From NCBI GenBank assembly GCA_963666705.2, contig CAXXKO010000001.1:434001-498000 (forward strand): a stretch of 64,000 nucleotides of DNA, in the 5' to 3' direction. This DNA comes from G963666705 sp963666705. GTDB lineage: Bacteria > Pseudomonadota > Alphaproteobacteria > CADEGL01. The notes beneath the pieces are model-generated. The model was not told the origin of the DNA. It did no database searches and worked only from the letters and a program-made list of their open reading frames with translations. The translations under genes were made by a program, and so were the position numbers. Of this stretch, positions 23,304 through 31,139 are shown in pieces; position 1 is the stretch's first letter, and every line of letters begins with the position of its first letter.

Positions 23304-24887
23304 GTGCCGGCATACCGTGATCGAGACGCGCGACGGCTCTACATGCGGCAGTACCGCGCCCAGAAAAAAGCCGAGCGCGAGGCGGTGGAAAAGCCGTTAT
23401 CGCCAATAACACCTTTCCCCGACGATCCGGTCACCGCCCTGGCGGCGTGGGCGAAGGCGACGCTGGTGGTTCCGCCAGGGCATCCTCTTGCCGGTCAGCC
23501 GATGGCGCTCCCTGCCTTCGCTGAGGACTTCCTGAGAGCCGGCTGGGACGCGCAGGAGTCCGCCTTGGCGGTGGCACGGAAGAATTCCAAATCGGCTATC
23601 TGCGCGGTGCTGGCGCTGGGGCATCTCTGCGGGCCGCTGCGGACCCCGGGGTGGCGTGGCGCGGTGGCGAGCGTCAGCAAAGAGAAGGCGAGCGAGTTGA
23701 GGAATCAGGTGGCGGCGATCGCCGAGGCGTCGAAGCTGTCGGAGATCACGATTCGGCAGGCGCCGTATCCCGGCAGGATCATCAGCTCGACCGGCATGCT
23801 TGAGACCTTGGCGAGCGAGCGCACGGCCGGGCACTCGTCCAGCTTCGACCTGGTGATCGTCGACGAAACCGGGCTGCTACCGGAACGCGCCCGCGAGCTG
23901 CTGGCCGGTTTGCGGTCGAGCGTGTCGGCGAAGGGCGGGCGAGTGATCCACATATCCGTTCGCGGCGATAGCCCGCTGTTCGGCGAGATCCTGGACAACC
24001 CCGCCGTGGTCAAGCGCGTCTACGCGGCGCCTGAGGGCTGCGACATCGACGACCGGGAGGCATGGGCGGCGGCGAATCCCGGTCTCGGCACGATCAAGAT
24101 GACGTCGTACATGGAGAAGGAAGTCGAGCGCATCCGGGGCGCCCCGCACGATGAGCCGAGCTTCCGCGCCTACGACCTCAACCAGAACCTCGACCCGACG
24201 AGGGAGATGATCTGCACGCCGGCCGATCTGCGGGGCTGTTTCGTCGACGAGCTGCCGCCGCGCCAGGGATCATGCTATCTCGGGTTCGACTTCGGCGAGG
24301 CGACGAGCGCGACGGCCGCCGTGGCGATCTGGCCGGCGACGGGGCGGTTCGAGAGCTGGATGGCGTTCGGCGACGTGCCGTCGCTGCTCGACCGCCAGCG
24401 GCGCGATAGCGCGCCCTACGTCGCGATGGCCGGCCGTGGCGAGCTGCGCACCTACCCGGGCCGCATCGTGCGCCCTGAAGCCTTCCTAGGCGATCTACAG
24501 GCTGACCTCGCCGGCTGTCGTGTCGAGGCGGCGGCGGCGGACAGCTACAAGGACAGCGAGGCCAAGGACTATTTCGACCGGGCGGCCGTGCGCTGGCCTA
24601 TCGACTTTCGCCGCGTCGGCGCCGGCAAGGATGGCGGTCGCGACATCCGGGCGTTCCAACGGCTGGTGATCCAGTCCCGCCTTCACATGGTGGACAACCT
24701 GTCGCTGGCGACGGCGATATCGAAGTCGACCCTGCGCCGCGACGGCAACGGCAACCCCGGTCTTGACCGGGCGAATTCACGCGGTCGGATCGACGTGCTG
24801 TCCGCGGCCGTGATCGCGTGCGGGCTGGCCGAACATGCCTTCGACCGCAAGCCACGGCGGCGGCTGCGCCATGCGCTGGTCGGATGA
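23304..24887 (+). CDS. terL: Phage terminase large subunit
   Basis: 527 residues. The ATPase domain has the Walker A-like ARKNSKSAICAVLALG (family form R..GKS/NSKS) and Walker B LVIVDETG; the nuclease domain has CYLGFDFGEATSATAA and later acidic positions in AAADSYKDSEA and IDVLSAAVIACG. It cuts and pumps DNA into proheads through the portal. I chose the GTG at 23304 because AAGGAG lies 9 bases upstream; the open frame extends to 23142 without support. No small terminase gene is recognisable upstream, so DNA recognition may depend on a helper protein or on one of the small Cys-rich proteins. The stop overlaps the HNH start (ATGA). Confidence 0.93.
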   Translation: MPAYRDRDARRLYMRQYRAQKKAEREAVEKPLSPITPFPDDPVTALAAWAKATLVVPPGHPLAGQPMALPAFAEDFLRAGWDAQESALAVARKNSKSAICAVLALGHLCGPLRTPGWRGAVASVSKEKASELRNQVAAIAEASKLSEITIRQAPYPGRIISSTGMLETLASERTAGHSSSFDLVIVDETGLLPERARELLAGLRSSVSAKGGRVIHISVRGDSPLFGEILDNPAVVKRVYAAPEGCDIDDREAWAAANPGLGTIKMTSYMEKEVERIRGAPHDEPSFRAYDLNQNLDPTREMICTPADLRGCFVDELPPRQGSCYLGFDFGEATSATAAVAIWPATGRFESWMAFGDVPSLLDRQRRDSAPYVAMAGRGELRTYPGRIVRPEAFLGDLQADLAGCRVEAAAADSYKDSEAKDYFDRAAVRWPIDFRRVGAGKDGGRDIRAFQRLVIQSRLHMVDNLSLATAISKSTLRRDGNGNPGLDRANSRGRIDVLSAAVIACGLAEHAFDRKPRRRLRHALVG

Positions 24888-25159
24888 GCAATCAGCACGT
24901 CCACATAGACCGGCGCCGATGGGAGCTGGTGCGCCGAAAGGCGTTCGAGCGGGACGGCTGGCGTTGCCTGAAATGCGGGCTCCCATCGGCGCTCGAAGCG
25001 CACCACGAGCCCCCCTTGCGCGATGGCGCCGACCCCTACGACCTCGCCGGAGTGCGCGCCTTGTGCCGGGGCTGCCACATCGCACGGCACAGGGGAGACG
25101 CCATGACGCCGGGGAGGGCCGCGTGGCTGGATTTTGTTTGCGAACTCGTCGACAAGTAA
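24884..25159 (+). CDS. HNH endonuclease
   Basis: 91 residues starting at the ATG that overlaps the terL stop. The zinc-binding CLKCG and CRGCH frame an HNH core (EAHHEPPLRDGADPYDLAGV, ending in HIARH). In HK97-type phages an HNH protein beside the terminase is needed for efficient cohesive-end cutting and packaging, so a partner role with TerL is likely. Confidence 0.88.
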   Translation: MSNQHVHIDRRRWELVRRKAFERDGWRCLKCGLPSALEAHHEPPLRDGADPYDLAGVRALCRGCHIARHRGDAMTPGRAAWLDFVCELVDK

Positions 25160-25175
25160 GCGTTGCGCGGGGTAC

Positions 25176-25430
25176 TCAGTCTAGGTCTTTGGACCAGCGC
25201 CGCGCCTTTTCGACGCATGCATCAACCCTTTCCGCCAGACCGGGATCCAGATCCCGAATTTTACTGGCGAGGCGTGTTGCATCTTCGAGTTTCAGTCCCT
25301 TACCGGGATCACCTTCGTGCCTGAACATGACCCTCGGTATCCGATCGTTGGCATAGGTATAGGGTTCAATTTTGAAATCTCGACGGTCATACAAGCAAAA
25401 ACTCTCAAGGATGGTGGCGCGGGTAGGCAT
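25176..25430 (-). CDS. Opposing small gene of the element, unknown
   Basis: 84 residues on the strand opposite to all other element genes. Start at ATG 25430 with GAGGAG 9 bases upstream. The protein (MPTRATILESFCLYDRRDFK and so on) is soluble and charged, without a recognised domain. The coding sequence and its upstream region (25440-25560) are distinctly more AT-rich than the neighbours, which suggests a separately acquired accessory gene. Its orientation and position, between packaging and capsid genes, are those of an independently transcribed cargo or regulator gene, for example one interfering with a helper phage or other phages; that is speculation. Confidence 0.6.
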   Translation of the reverse strand: MPTRATILESFCLYDRRDFKIEPYTYANDRIPRVMFRHEGDPGKGLKLEDATRLASKIRDLDPGLAERVDACVEKARRWSKDLD

Positions 25431-25508
25431 TGCAGGTGCTCCTCTTCTGGCGAACATATGGGAATCAAAGTTTAGTTCTTCAAGGTGCGAATAATACTTG
25501 ATGTTGTG

Positions 25509-25517
25509 TGCTATAAT
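25509..25517 (+). promoter_or_regulatory. Extended -10 promoter for the capsid operon
   Basis: TG-C-TATAAT (25509-25517) is a perfect extended -10 box, 42 bases before the capsid ATG, in the AT-rich gap. No good -35 box is required with TGn. Confidence 0.55.
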
Positions 25518-25558
25518 TGCAACAATGTGGCAAATAAACACACTCCTTGAGGCGCCAC

Positions 25559-26845
25559 ATGACACATACACAGAAACGGCTCCGCGAACTCCGCGACCGC
25601 CAGTCCCGCGAACGCGGCCGGATGGCCGAGCTCGCGATCGCCGACGATCTGACCGACGAGACGCGCAGCGAGTTGGACGGGATCGAGGCCGGCACCGCAG
25701 ACCTCGAAAGACAGATCCGCGCTGCTCAGATCGCGGTCGATGCCGAAGGCGATGGCGAGACCCGCACCGCCGCACCGGATACCGAGATGCGCGAGCGGAT
25801 CGAACTGCGCAGCTCGGCGAGCCTGACCGAATTTTTGGTTGCCAGGATGCAGGGCAGGGCGGTCACCGGCGCCGAGGCCGAATTGCAGGCCGCTGCCGGC
25901 GTGCAGGGTATCCCGCTCGAACTGTGGGACGTGCCGGTGACCGCCGAACAGCGCGCCGCGACCGAGTCGCCCGCAACGACCGGCATCAACCTCGATGCGA
26001 TCCGCCCGGCCGTCTTCGCGAACAGCATCGCGCCGCGCCTGGGGATCGAAATGCCGCGCGTCATGTCCGGCACCTATGCGTCGGCGACGATCGCCACCAG
26101 CACCGCCGCCGCCGCGCTCGACAAGGGCGGCGTCGCCGATGCGACCGCCGCCACCTTCACGGTCACCGCCGTGGTGCCGAAGCGCATATCCGCCCGCCTG
26201 AGCCTTCAGATCGAGGACATCGCCGCGGTTGGCCAGGCCAATTTCGAGAGCATCCTTCGCGAGAACCTGGCGCTCGTGCTGTCGGACGAGCTCGACGAAC
26301 AGGTCATCACCGGCAACGGCACCGCGCCGAACCTCACCGGCATCTTGGAGCGCCTGTCCGCCCCGACCGCGCCCGGTGCGGCCGTCGCCGTCTTCGATGA
26401 TTTCGTGGGCCGCTTCACGGAAGGCATCGATGGTCTGTGGGCCAACACGATGAAGGAGGTGGCCATCGTCGTCGGCCCGGATACCTACAAGGTCGCCGCC
26501 AAGGCTTTCCGCGACGGCACCGGCGGAAATGCCAACCGCGGCGAGATCAGCCTTGCCGACTATGCGATGGCGAATTTCGGCGGGTTCTGGACGAACAAGA
26601 GGATGCCTGCCCCTGCCAGCAACATCCAGGCCGGCATCCTGTACCGCAAGGGCCGCAACATGGCGGGCGGCGCCGGTGCGATGCGCACCGCGGTTTGTCC
26701 GCATTGGAACGAGGTCAGCATCGACGATATCTATTCGGGATCTGCCAGCGGAACCCGACATTTCACCATGCACGTCCTGCTCGGCGACGTGATCCTGGTG
26801 CAGCCCGATGCCTATGCAGAGACCGCCTTCCGCGTCGCGGTCTGA
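25559..26845 (+). CDS. Major capsid protein, HK97 fold
   Basis: 428 residues. An N-terminal charged helical region of about 95 residues (RLRELRDRQSRERGRMAELA) is the scaffold-like delta domain normally removed by the prohead protease. The body includes GINLDAIRPAVFANSIAPRL, ISARLSLQIEDIAAVGQANF, ENLALVLSDELDEQVITGNG and GDVILVQPDAYAET, typical of HK97-family capsids. ATG 25559 is preceded by GAGG at good spacing. The presence of its own capsid is what sets this element apart from satellites that only remodel helper capsids. It overlaps the protease gene by one base. Confidence 0.9.
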   Translation: MTHTQKRLRELRDRQSRERGRMAELAIADDLTDETRSELDGIEAGTADLERQIRAAQIAVDAEGDGETRTAAPDTEMRERIELRSSASLTEFLVARMQGRAVTGAEAELQAAAGVQGIPLELWDVPVTAEQRAATESPATTGINLDAIRPAVFANSIAPRLGIEMPRVMSGTYASATIATSTAAAALDKGGVADATAATFTVTAVVPKRISARLSLQIEDIAAVGQANFESILRENLALVLSDELDEQVITGNGTAPNLTGILERLSAPTAPGAAVAVFDDFVGRFTEGIDGLWANTMKEVAIVVGPDTYKVAAKAFRDGTGGNANRGEISLADYAMANFGGFWTNKRMPAPASNIQAGILYRKGRNMAGGAGAMRTAVCPHWNEVSIDDIYSGSASGTRHFTMHVLLGDVILVQPDAYAETAFRVAV

Positions 26846-27309
26846 TGGACACCGAACGGCGCGCTGCTCTCGGCGAAATCCGGATCGAAGGCCGGACGAT
26901 CAGCGGCGTCGTCATGAAATACGGCGAAATCAGCCCGACACACCGGGAGCGATTCGAACCCGGCTCGATCCGCATGGCCGATGTCGTACACCTCAACCTG
27001 TTCCACGATCCCGAGCGGGCGGTTGCATGGTTGCCGGGCGGCGGGCTGGAGATGAGGGACGGCGACGGGAGTCTCGAGCTGTCCGCCGAGCTGCCGCCGA
27101 TCCCCGCCGCCGACCGCGCGCTCGAGGAAATCCGCGCCGGCCGGGCACCTTCGCTTTCTGTGGAATTTCACTGTCTCAAGGACCGTCGCGAGGACGGCGT
27201 CCGGGTTGTCGAGCAGGCGGAGCTCCGCGGGGTTGGGATCGTGGCGCGGGGAAGCTACCCCGGGGCCAGGGTGGAAGCTCGCGACCGGAGGCGGCGCGTA
27301 TGGCTCTAA
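26845..27309 (+). CDS. Prohead (capsid maturation) protease, HK97 U35 type
   Basis: 154 residues, ATG overlapping the capsid stop (TGATG). Recognisable features are RERFEPGSIRMADVVHLNLF then HDPERAVAW, with the catalytic His in NLFHD, and the Ser motif in APSLSVEFHCL, ending GVGIVARGSYPGARVEAR. It cleaves the capsid delta domain. In most HK97-type operons the protease precedes the capsid; here it follows. Confidence 0.88.
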   Translation: MDTERRAALGEIRIEGRTISGVVMKYGEISPTHRERFEPGSIRMADVVHLNLFHDPERAVAWLPGGGLEMRDGDGSLELSAELPPIPAADRALEEIRAGRAPSLSVEFHCLKDRREDGVRVVEQAELRGVGIVARGSYPGARVEARDRRRRVWL

Positions 27310-27683
27310 TCGGCGATCTATCCGAGGCGGAGCTGGCCACGCTGACAACGACCGTGGCCAGTCGCATCGCCGGCTCGATCCTGGGCCGGGAGGATGCCGG
27401 CGGCGCCGTGGCGGTAGAAATTGCCGGCGCGGCTGTCGTGTTCATCGTCGACGTCGCTCCGAAGACCCCGGAGGCAATCGGCCGCGAGGCCATGATCCGG
27501 CTGGCCGGATGGCTGTTCGGAAATAGACCGCACACCGTCGAGCACGAATTCACCGACCCCTCGGGATCGACGACCAAGCTCAGGTTCAACAACAGCGCTG
27601 CAACCGCGTCCGGTTTTCGGTCGAGCGGCGCGAGCGCACTTGTCTCGCGCTTCATCGTGCGCCGGGCAGGGCCGGTCGGCTGA
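27300..27683 (+). CDS. Head-tail connector-like protein
   Basis: 127 residues overlapping the protease end by 10 bases and the portal start by one. An N-terminal helical part (LSEAELATLTTTVASRIAGS) leads to AMIRLAGWLFGNRP and a C-terminus (SGFRSSGASALVSRFIVRRA) resembling small head-tail connector/adaptor proteins (family ends typically ...NALRNSGAAALLSPW..RRA). It probably docks onto the portal ring. Confidence 0.6.
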   Translation: MALIGDLSEAELATLTTTVASRIAGSILGREDAGGAVAVEIAGAAVVFIVDVAPKTPEAIGREAMIRLAGWLFGNRPHTVEHEFTDPSGSTTKLRFNNSAATASGFRSSGASALVSRFIVRRAGPVG

Positions 27684-28756
27684 TGCGGTGGCCGTGGTCG
27701 AAATCTGAGAAGCGCGAATCGGGCGGCGACTTCTCCGACGCGGTTGTCCGCTTGATCGAGGCGCAGGCCGCCGGCACGGCCGCGGATGCATCGTCTACGG
27801 CTGCGGTCGAGGCGGCCGCGGGGGCGCTGTCGAGGGCCTTCGCGAGCGCCGAGGTGATCGGTGCGCCCTGGGTCCGGGATGCCGTCTCTCCGACCGTCCT
27901 GGGCCAGATCGGGCGCGACCTGATCCGCAAGGGCGATAGTATGCACGCCATTCGCCTCTACGGCGACCAGGTGGCGCTGATCCCCTGTTCGTCCTGGCAC
28001 TGGGAAGGCAACCACGATCCGGCGTCCTGGACCGTGCGCGCGACCGCCTACGGGCCTAGCACGTCGACCACATGGAACCTGCCAGCGTCCGGCGTCGTCT
28101 TCTGCAGGTGGGGATCGAACCCCGGCCAACCGTATGTGGGTGTGGGTCCGACAAGCTGGGCGCACACGACCGCCCGGCTCAACGCCAATGCCGAGAGATC
28201 GTTGGCTGACGAGGCCGGCGGCCCGACCGCGCAGCTGCTCCCCGTTCCGCAAGAACCGGGTGATCCCGACGACGACGACAACCCGCTCGCGGGCCTCCGC
28301 GCCGACATCGCCGCGGCGAAGGGCGCGGCGCTGCTTGTCGAGACCACGGCGGGCGGGTGGGATCAAGGCGCGGTCAATGCGCCCCGAGCCGATTGGAAAA
28401 TGCAGCGGCTTGGTCCGGCACCAACCGCCGCGCTGGTCGCTCTCGCCGATGCCTCGTTCGCCAGGGTGCTCGCCGCGACGGGCACACCGCCGTCGCTATT
28501 CGTCGCCGACGCGGACGGTACGTCTCAACGCGAGGGGATCAGGCGCTGGCATCTCGGCACCGTCCTGCCCCTGGCGCGGCTGGTAGAGCATGAACTGACG
28601 GCGAAGCTCGAAACGCCGGTGCGGCTAACATTCGACAACTATCCGATGGACATGGTTTCGCGGGCTCAGGTTTTCAGCAAATTGATCGCGGCAGAGGGCA
28701 TGACGAACTCTATGGCGCTGGCAATCTCGGGGCTGATGGAACAGGACGATGCCTGA
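27683..28756 (+). CDS. Phage portal protein
   Basis: 357 residues, short for HK97-type portals (usually 380-430) but with the expected features: SDAVVRLIEAQAAG at the start, VLGQIGRDLIRKGDSMHAIR, then ADASFARVLAATGTPPSLFV and the conserved segment in which a LARLVEHELTAKLETPVRLT helix precedes the C-terminal clip. It forms the dodecameric ring through which DNA enters. Placement after capsid and protease, rather than directly after terL, is unusual. Overlaps both neighbours. Confidence 0.82.
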   Translation: MRWPWSKSEKRESGGDFSDAVVRLIEAQAAGTAADASSTAAVEAAAGALSRAFASAEVIGAPWVRDAVSPTVLGQIGRDLIRKGDSMHAIRLYGDQVALIPCSSWHWEGNHDPASWTVRATAYGPSTSTTWNLPASGVVFCRWGSNPGQPYVGVGPTSWAHTTARLNANAERSLADEAGGPTAQLLPVPQEPGDPDDDDNPLAGLRADIAAAKGAALLVETTAGGWDQGAVNAPRADWKMQRLGPAPTAALVALADASFARVLAATGTPPSLFVADADGTSQREGIRRWHLGTVLPLARLVEHELTAKLETPVRLTFDNYPMDMVSRAQVFSKLIAAEGMTNSMALAISGLMEQDDA

Positions 28757-29129
28757 CGATCCGACCCTCGCCTACGCCGGGCCGGAAAGCCGGTCGCTTG
28801 ATGTCCTGGTGATCCTGTTCAACGGAGACGCCGCCTCCGTTCGCGGCGTGATCGCGAACGCCGAAACCTCGGCCGGCGAGGCCGGGCAACCGTTCGGAGA
28901 TTTCGGGCCGATCGCATGGCTCGCCTATGACGGCGACCCGGCGGAAATCGAATTCTGCCTGTACACCGAGTTTGCGACTGGCCGCACGCTCCACCGGCGC
29001 GCGACCAAGCGCGAGCGGACATCGGCTCTCTGGAACACCGTCAAGCTGAACATGAGCACCGAGGCGGTCGTGATCGCACAGCGCGCCGACTTTTCCGGGG
29101 CCGACTTCGGCGAGGACTTTGCGACGTGA
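28749..29129 (+). CDS. Small neck/head-completion candidate, unknown
   Basis: 126 residues; starts 8 bases before the portal stop and overlaps the next gene by 4. Beta-rich in prediction by eye (LDVLVILFNGDAASVRGVIA, ALWNTVKLNMSTEAVVIAQR). No family recognised; position suggests a head-closure component. Confidence 0.5.
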   Translation: MPDDPTLAYAGPESRSLDVLVILFNGDAASVRGVIANAETSAGEAGQPFGDFGPIAWLAYDGDPAEIEFCLYTEFATGRTLHRRATKRERTSALWNTVKLNMSTEAVVIAQRADFSGADFGEDFAT

Positions 29130-29692
29130 CGCGAATCACGATCACGTCAAAGGACGCCGAGCGGATCGCCGAGCGGATCGCCGGCCTGATCGGCAAGGAC
29201 GGGTTGCAGCGCATTCGTCGCAAGGCCGTGAACGAGGAAGGCGCGACGATCCGTAAGGGCATGAAGGTCGCGGCCCCGGCGCTGTACGGAACGACCGCGG
29301 CGGCCTTGCAAATCCAGGGCCGGGCCGCCTCGCCCGGCTCCGACAATCCTGAATACCGACTCCGCATGGCGAGGAACTTCCCGGTCGGCAAGCTCCGGGC
29401 GTCACTTCGCAAGGTGACGCGAGGCGGCGAACTGACGATCAATCCACCGCACCAAGGCGCACAGCGTTTCGGGGCTGTCGAGCGCGTCGGCCGAGCCTTC
29501 AAGCTCCTGGCGGTCGGAACCTTGCGGGCGCGGTTCCTTGGCGGAGTCTCGACCCGCGCCCGGCTCGCCTTCGCGGACCCCGACGACGGTGGCCTTGCCG
29601 AGCTGGCGGCGCTCCGGCGCCGGGCGGAAAAGAACCTGCCGAAAACCGTGGCGGCGAAGATCACCGAACATCTGAAAAGGAGACGGCGTTGA
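29126..29692 (+). CDS. HK97 gp10-like neck protein
   Basis: 188 residues, basic, with a helical start (SKDAERIAERIAGLIGKDGL) and RKAVNEEGATIRKGMKVAAP, as in HK97-gp10/minor-tail-Z-type head-tail joining proteins. Overlaps both neighbours by 4 bases, within the late operon. Confidence 0.6.
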   Translation: MTRITITSKDAERIAERIAGLIGKDGLQRIRRKAVNEEGATIRKGMKVAAPALYGTTAAALQIQGRAASPGSDNPEYRLRMARNFPVGKLRASLRKVTRGGELTINPPHQGAQRFGAVERVGRAFKLLAVGTLRARFLGGVSTRARLAFADPDDGGLAELAALRRRAEKNLPKTVAAKITEHLKRRRR

Positions 29693-30270
29693 CGCAGATT
29701 GCAGCGACCGATCAAGCATTAGTGCGTCTGTTGGACACTTGCGGGTTCCCCGGCGTCACCGTTTTGAGCGCGCCGCATTCATGGGACGCCGGATTTATTC
29801 AACGGTTGTTTGGCGACGTTCCGGCGCTCCTTGTGGCGTTCCTTGGCGGCGAGCCCTACGATGACACCAAGACTTCAACTGTGCTCGATGTAGTAGGAAA
29901 GTGGGGCGTCTATGTCTGCACCGGCTGGAACGGCGCGGACCAAGCGGCGAGGCGTTTGGGCACGGGCGCCGGTTTCGATTTAATGCACAGGGCGGCCAGC
30001 GTGTTGCATACCGCGATCTTGACGGACGCCGACGGGGAACGCCTTCCGCAAGTGCAAGTTGAGGGCCTTGGCGTCGAGACAGATAGCGCGGTTGACTTGG
30101 CGAATTTGTGGGTTGGCTCAATTGCCCTTAGCATAGACCTGCCGCTTGAGTTGCTACCGAGCGAGGATTGTTATGGGCCGCTCGACGATTTCTTGCGCGT
30201 GCGCGGTCCGCTTGTCGTGCCCGACCCGGCCGACGACATCGACATCGCCGTGGACCTCGACCAGACATAG
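29689..30270 (+). CDS. DUF1834/Mu gp37-like neck or tail-terminator protein
   Basis: 193 residues. The pattern A..QALVRLLDTCGFPG at the start, DVPALLVAFLGGEPYDDTKT and VVGKWGVYVCTGWNG resembles the Mu gp37 (DUF1834) family, which caps the tail tube or neck. This is the last gene of the element; no tail tube, tape measure or fibre follows, which implies the completed capsid-neck is meant to join tails made elsewhere. The 190 bases from here to attR contain only the arm repeats and no supported gene. Confidence 0.6.
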   Translation: MTQIAATDQALVRLLDTCGFPGVTVLSAPHSWDAGFIQRLFGDVPALLVAFLGGEPYDDTKTSTVLDVVGKWGVYVCTGWNGADQAARRLGTGAGFDLMHRAASVLHTAILTDADGERLPQVQVEGLGVETDSAVDLANLWVGSIALSIDLPLELLPSEDCYGPLDDFLRVRGPLVVPDPADDIDIAVDLDQT

Positions 30271-30407
30271 CGACGATGGCGGGAGCATGGCCGCGTAAAT
30301 TCGGCCGCGCCGTCCGCCAGCGCCCCCCCGTGGCGCACGAAGGCCGGCAAGGGCTGTACGCGAGACCCGGCGACCCTGATCGCGCTGTACGGGCTTCCTA
30401 GGGGCTC

Positions 30408-30427
30408 TGGCGACATATTGGCAACAT
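30408..30427. promoter_or_regulatory. Two TGGCRACAT repeats near attR (probable integrase arm sites, right)
   Basis: TGGCGACAT at 30408 and TGGCAACAT at 30419, 35-55 bases inside attR, repeating the left-end cluster with its 11-base spacing. Confidence 0.6.
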
Positions 30428-30461
30428 GCCCGGAACGCCGTGTTGCTTGATTTCTCGTAAC

Positions 30462-30521
30462 CCCTTGCAAACATGGCGACCCCGCCAGGACTCGAACCTG
30501 GAACCTGCGGATTAGAAGTCC
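30462..30521. other. attR core, within the intact tRNA-Arg
   Basis: The identical 60-bp core on the side where the tRNA gene remains complete, so integration does not destroy the tRNA. Confidence 0.93.
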
Positions 30522-30550
30522 GCCGCTCTATCCGGTTGAGCTACGGGGCC
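30474..30550 (-). tRNA. tRNA-Arg(UCU)
   Basis: 77 bases reading GGCCCCGTAGCTCAACCGGA at the 5' end and ending GCGGGGTCGCCA. The anticodon stem GCGGA/TCCGC holds loop CTTCTAA, anticodon TCT, for AGA. CCA is encoded. It is the attachment site of the satellite. Confidence 0.95.
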
Positions 30551-30569
30551 GTTGCGGGGACGACCGCCG

Positions 30570-30863
30570 TCAGCCCGGCCTGTCCCAGCGGAAGTTGTCG
30601 GCGTAGCTTCTGGGCCGCGCCCGCCGGACGTGTGGCTCCTCGAGCGCATAGCTGATGCCGTGGGATTCGGCATAGGCCACCGCCTGCTCCCGGGTCGCGA
30701 AATTGAGGCGGGTCTGCTGGCGCATGTCGCCCGAGCCGACCCAGCCCATGAGCGGATCGTGCCGCTTGCGTTCGGCGGGCTCGAACGCCAACACCCAGTC
30801 CCTGGTGCCGGCGCGGCCCGACTGCATGGCCGTCTTCACGGGCCGGTATATGCGTGCATCCAT
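30570..30863 (-). CDS. Complex I NDUFS4-like accessory subunit (ETC_C1 family)
   Basis: 97 residues: MDARIYRPVKTAMQSGRAGT, then WVLAFEP, DPLMGWVGSGDM, LNFATREQAVAYAESHGISY and the end SYADNFRWDR. This matches the family of the 18-kDa subunit of mitochondrial NADH:ubiquinone oxidoreductase, found also in alphaproteobacterial complex I. It binds the peripheral arm on the cytoplasmic side. The gene stands alone between two tRNA genes, as is common for it in alphaproteobacteria. Confidence 0.93.
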   Translation of the reverse strand: MDARIYRPVKTAMQSGRAGTRDWVLAFEPAERKRHDPLMGWVGSGDMRQQTRLNFATREQAVAYAESHGISYALEEPHVRRARPRSYADNFRWDRPG

Positions 30864-30912
30864 GAGTGGCGCCCTCAATTCGATCCGGTGGCGGCCCGCC
30901 GACGGCCCGGGA

Positions 30913-30989
30913 TGGTCGGGGCGACTGGATTTGAACCAGCGACCTGATGCTCCCAAAGCACCCACTCTACCAGGCTGAGCTACGCCCCG
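30913..30989 (-). tRNA. tRNA-Pro(UGG)
   Basis: 77 bases starting CGGGGCGTAGCTCAGCCTGG and ending CGCCCCGACCA. Anticodon loop TTTGGGA gives anticodon TGG (codon CCA). CCA is encoded. Confidence 0.95.
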
Positions 30990-31139
30990 CGCCAGCGCCC
31001 GCATGGCGGGTCAACACGTTCGCGTGAGATACACGATGCGGCCTTCCCCGGCAAGGCCGGCCGCTCTATCTATCCAAGCCGGCCACGGCGGCGCTAGGAT
31101 CGCGGCCCCCCAGCGGTCCCACGAAGCGAGGAGCCCGTC

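Larger units (their letters stand above)
19308..30521. mobile_element. Integrated 11.2-kb phage satellite-like element at tRNA-Arg(UCU)
   Basis: Bounded by exact 60-bp direct repeats (attL 19308-19367, attR 30462-30521) of the 3' part of tRNA-Arg. Gene order from left: tyrosine integrase, small ORF, excisionase-like HTH, terminator, VapE-type helicase, iteron-like repeats, two Cys-rich small proteins, large terminase, HNH nuclease, an opposing 84-residue ORF, capsid, prohead protease, connector-like protein, portal, small neck ORF, gp10-like protein and DUF1834-like protein. Nearly all late genes overlap by 1 to 10 bases. Absent are a small terminase, tape measure, tail tube or fibres, lysis genes, a CI-type repressor and a DNA polymerase. 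This matches capsid-encoding phage-inducible islands that borrow tails from a helper phage. A tail-less deleted prophage is the alternative, but every frame is intact and packing is tight. Confidence 0.85.

Noticed and set aside
30276..30401. Possible 41-residue gene before attR
   Set aside because: No ribosome-binding site and no recognisable sequence; composition alone does not support it.
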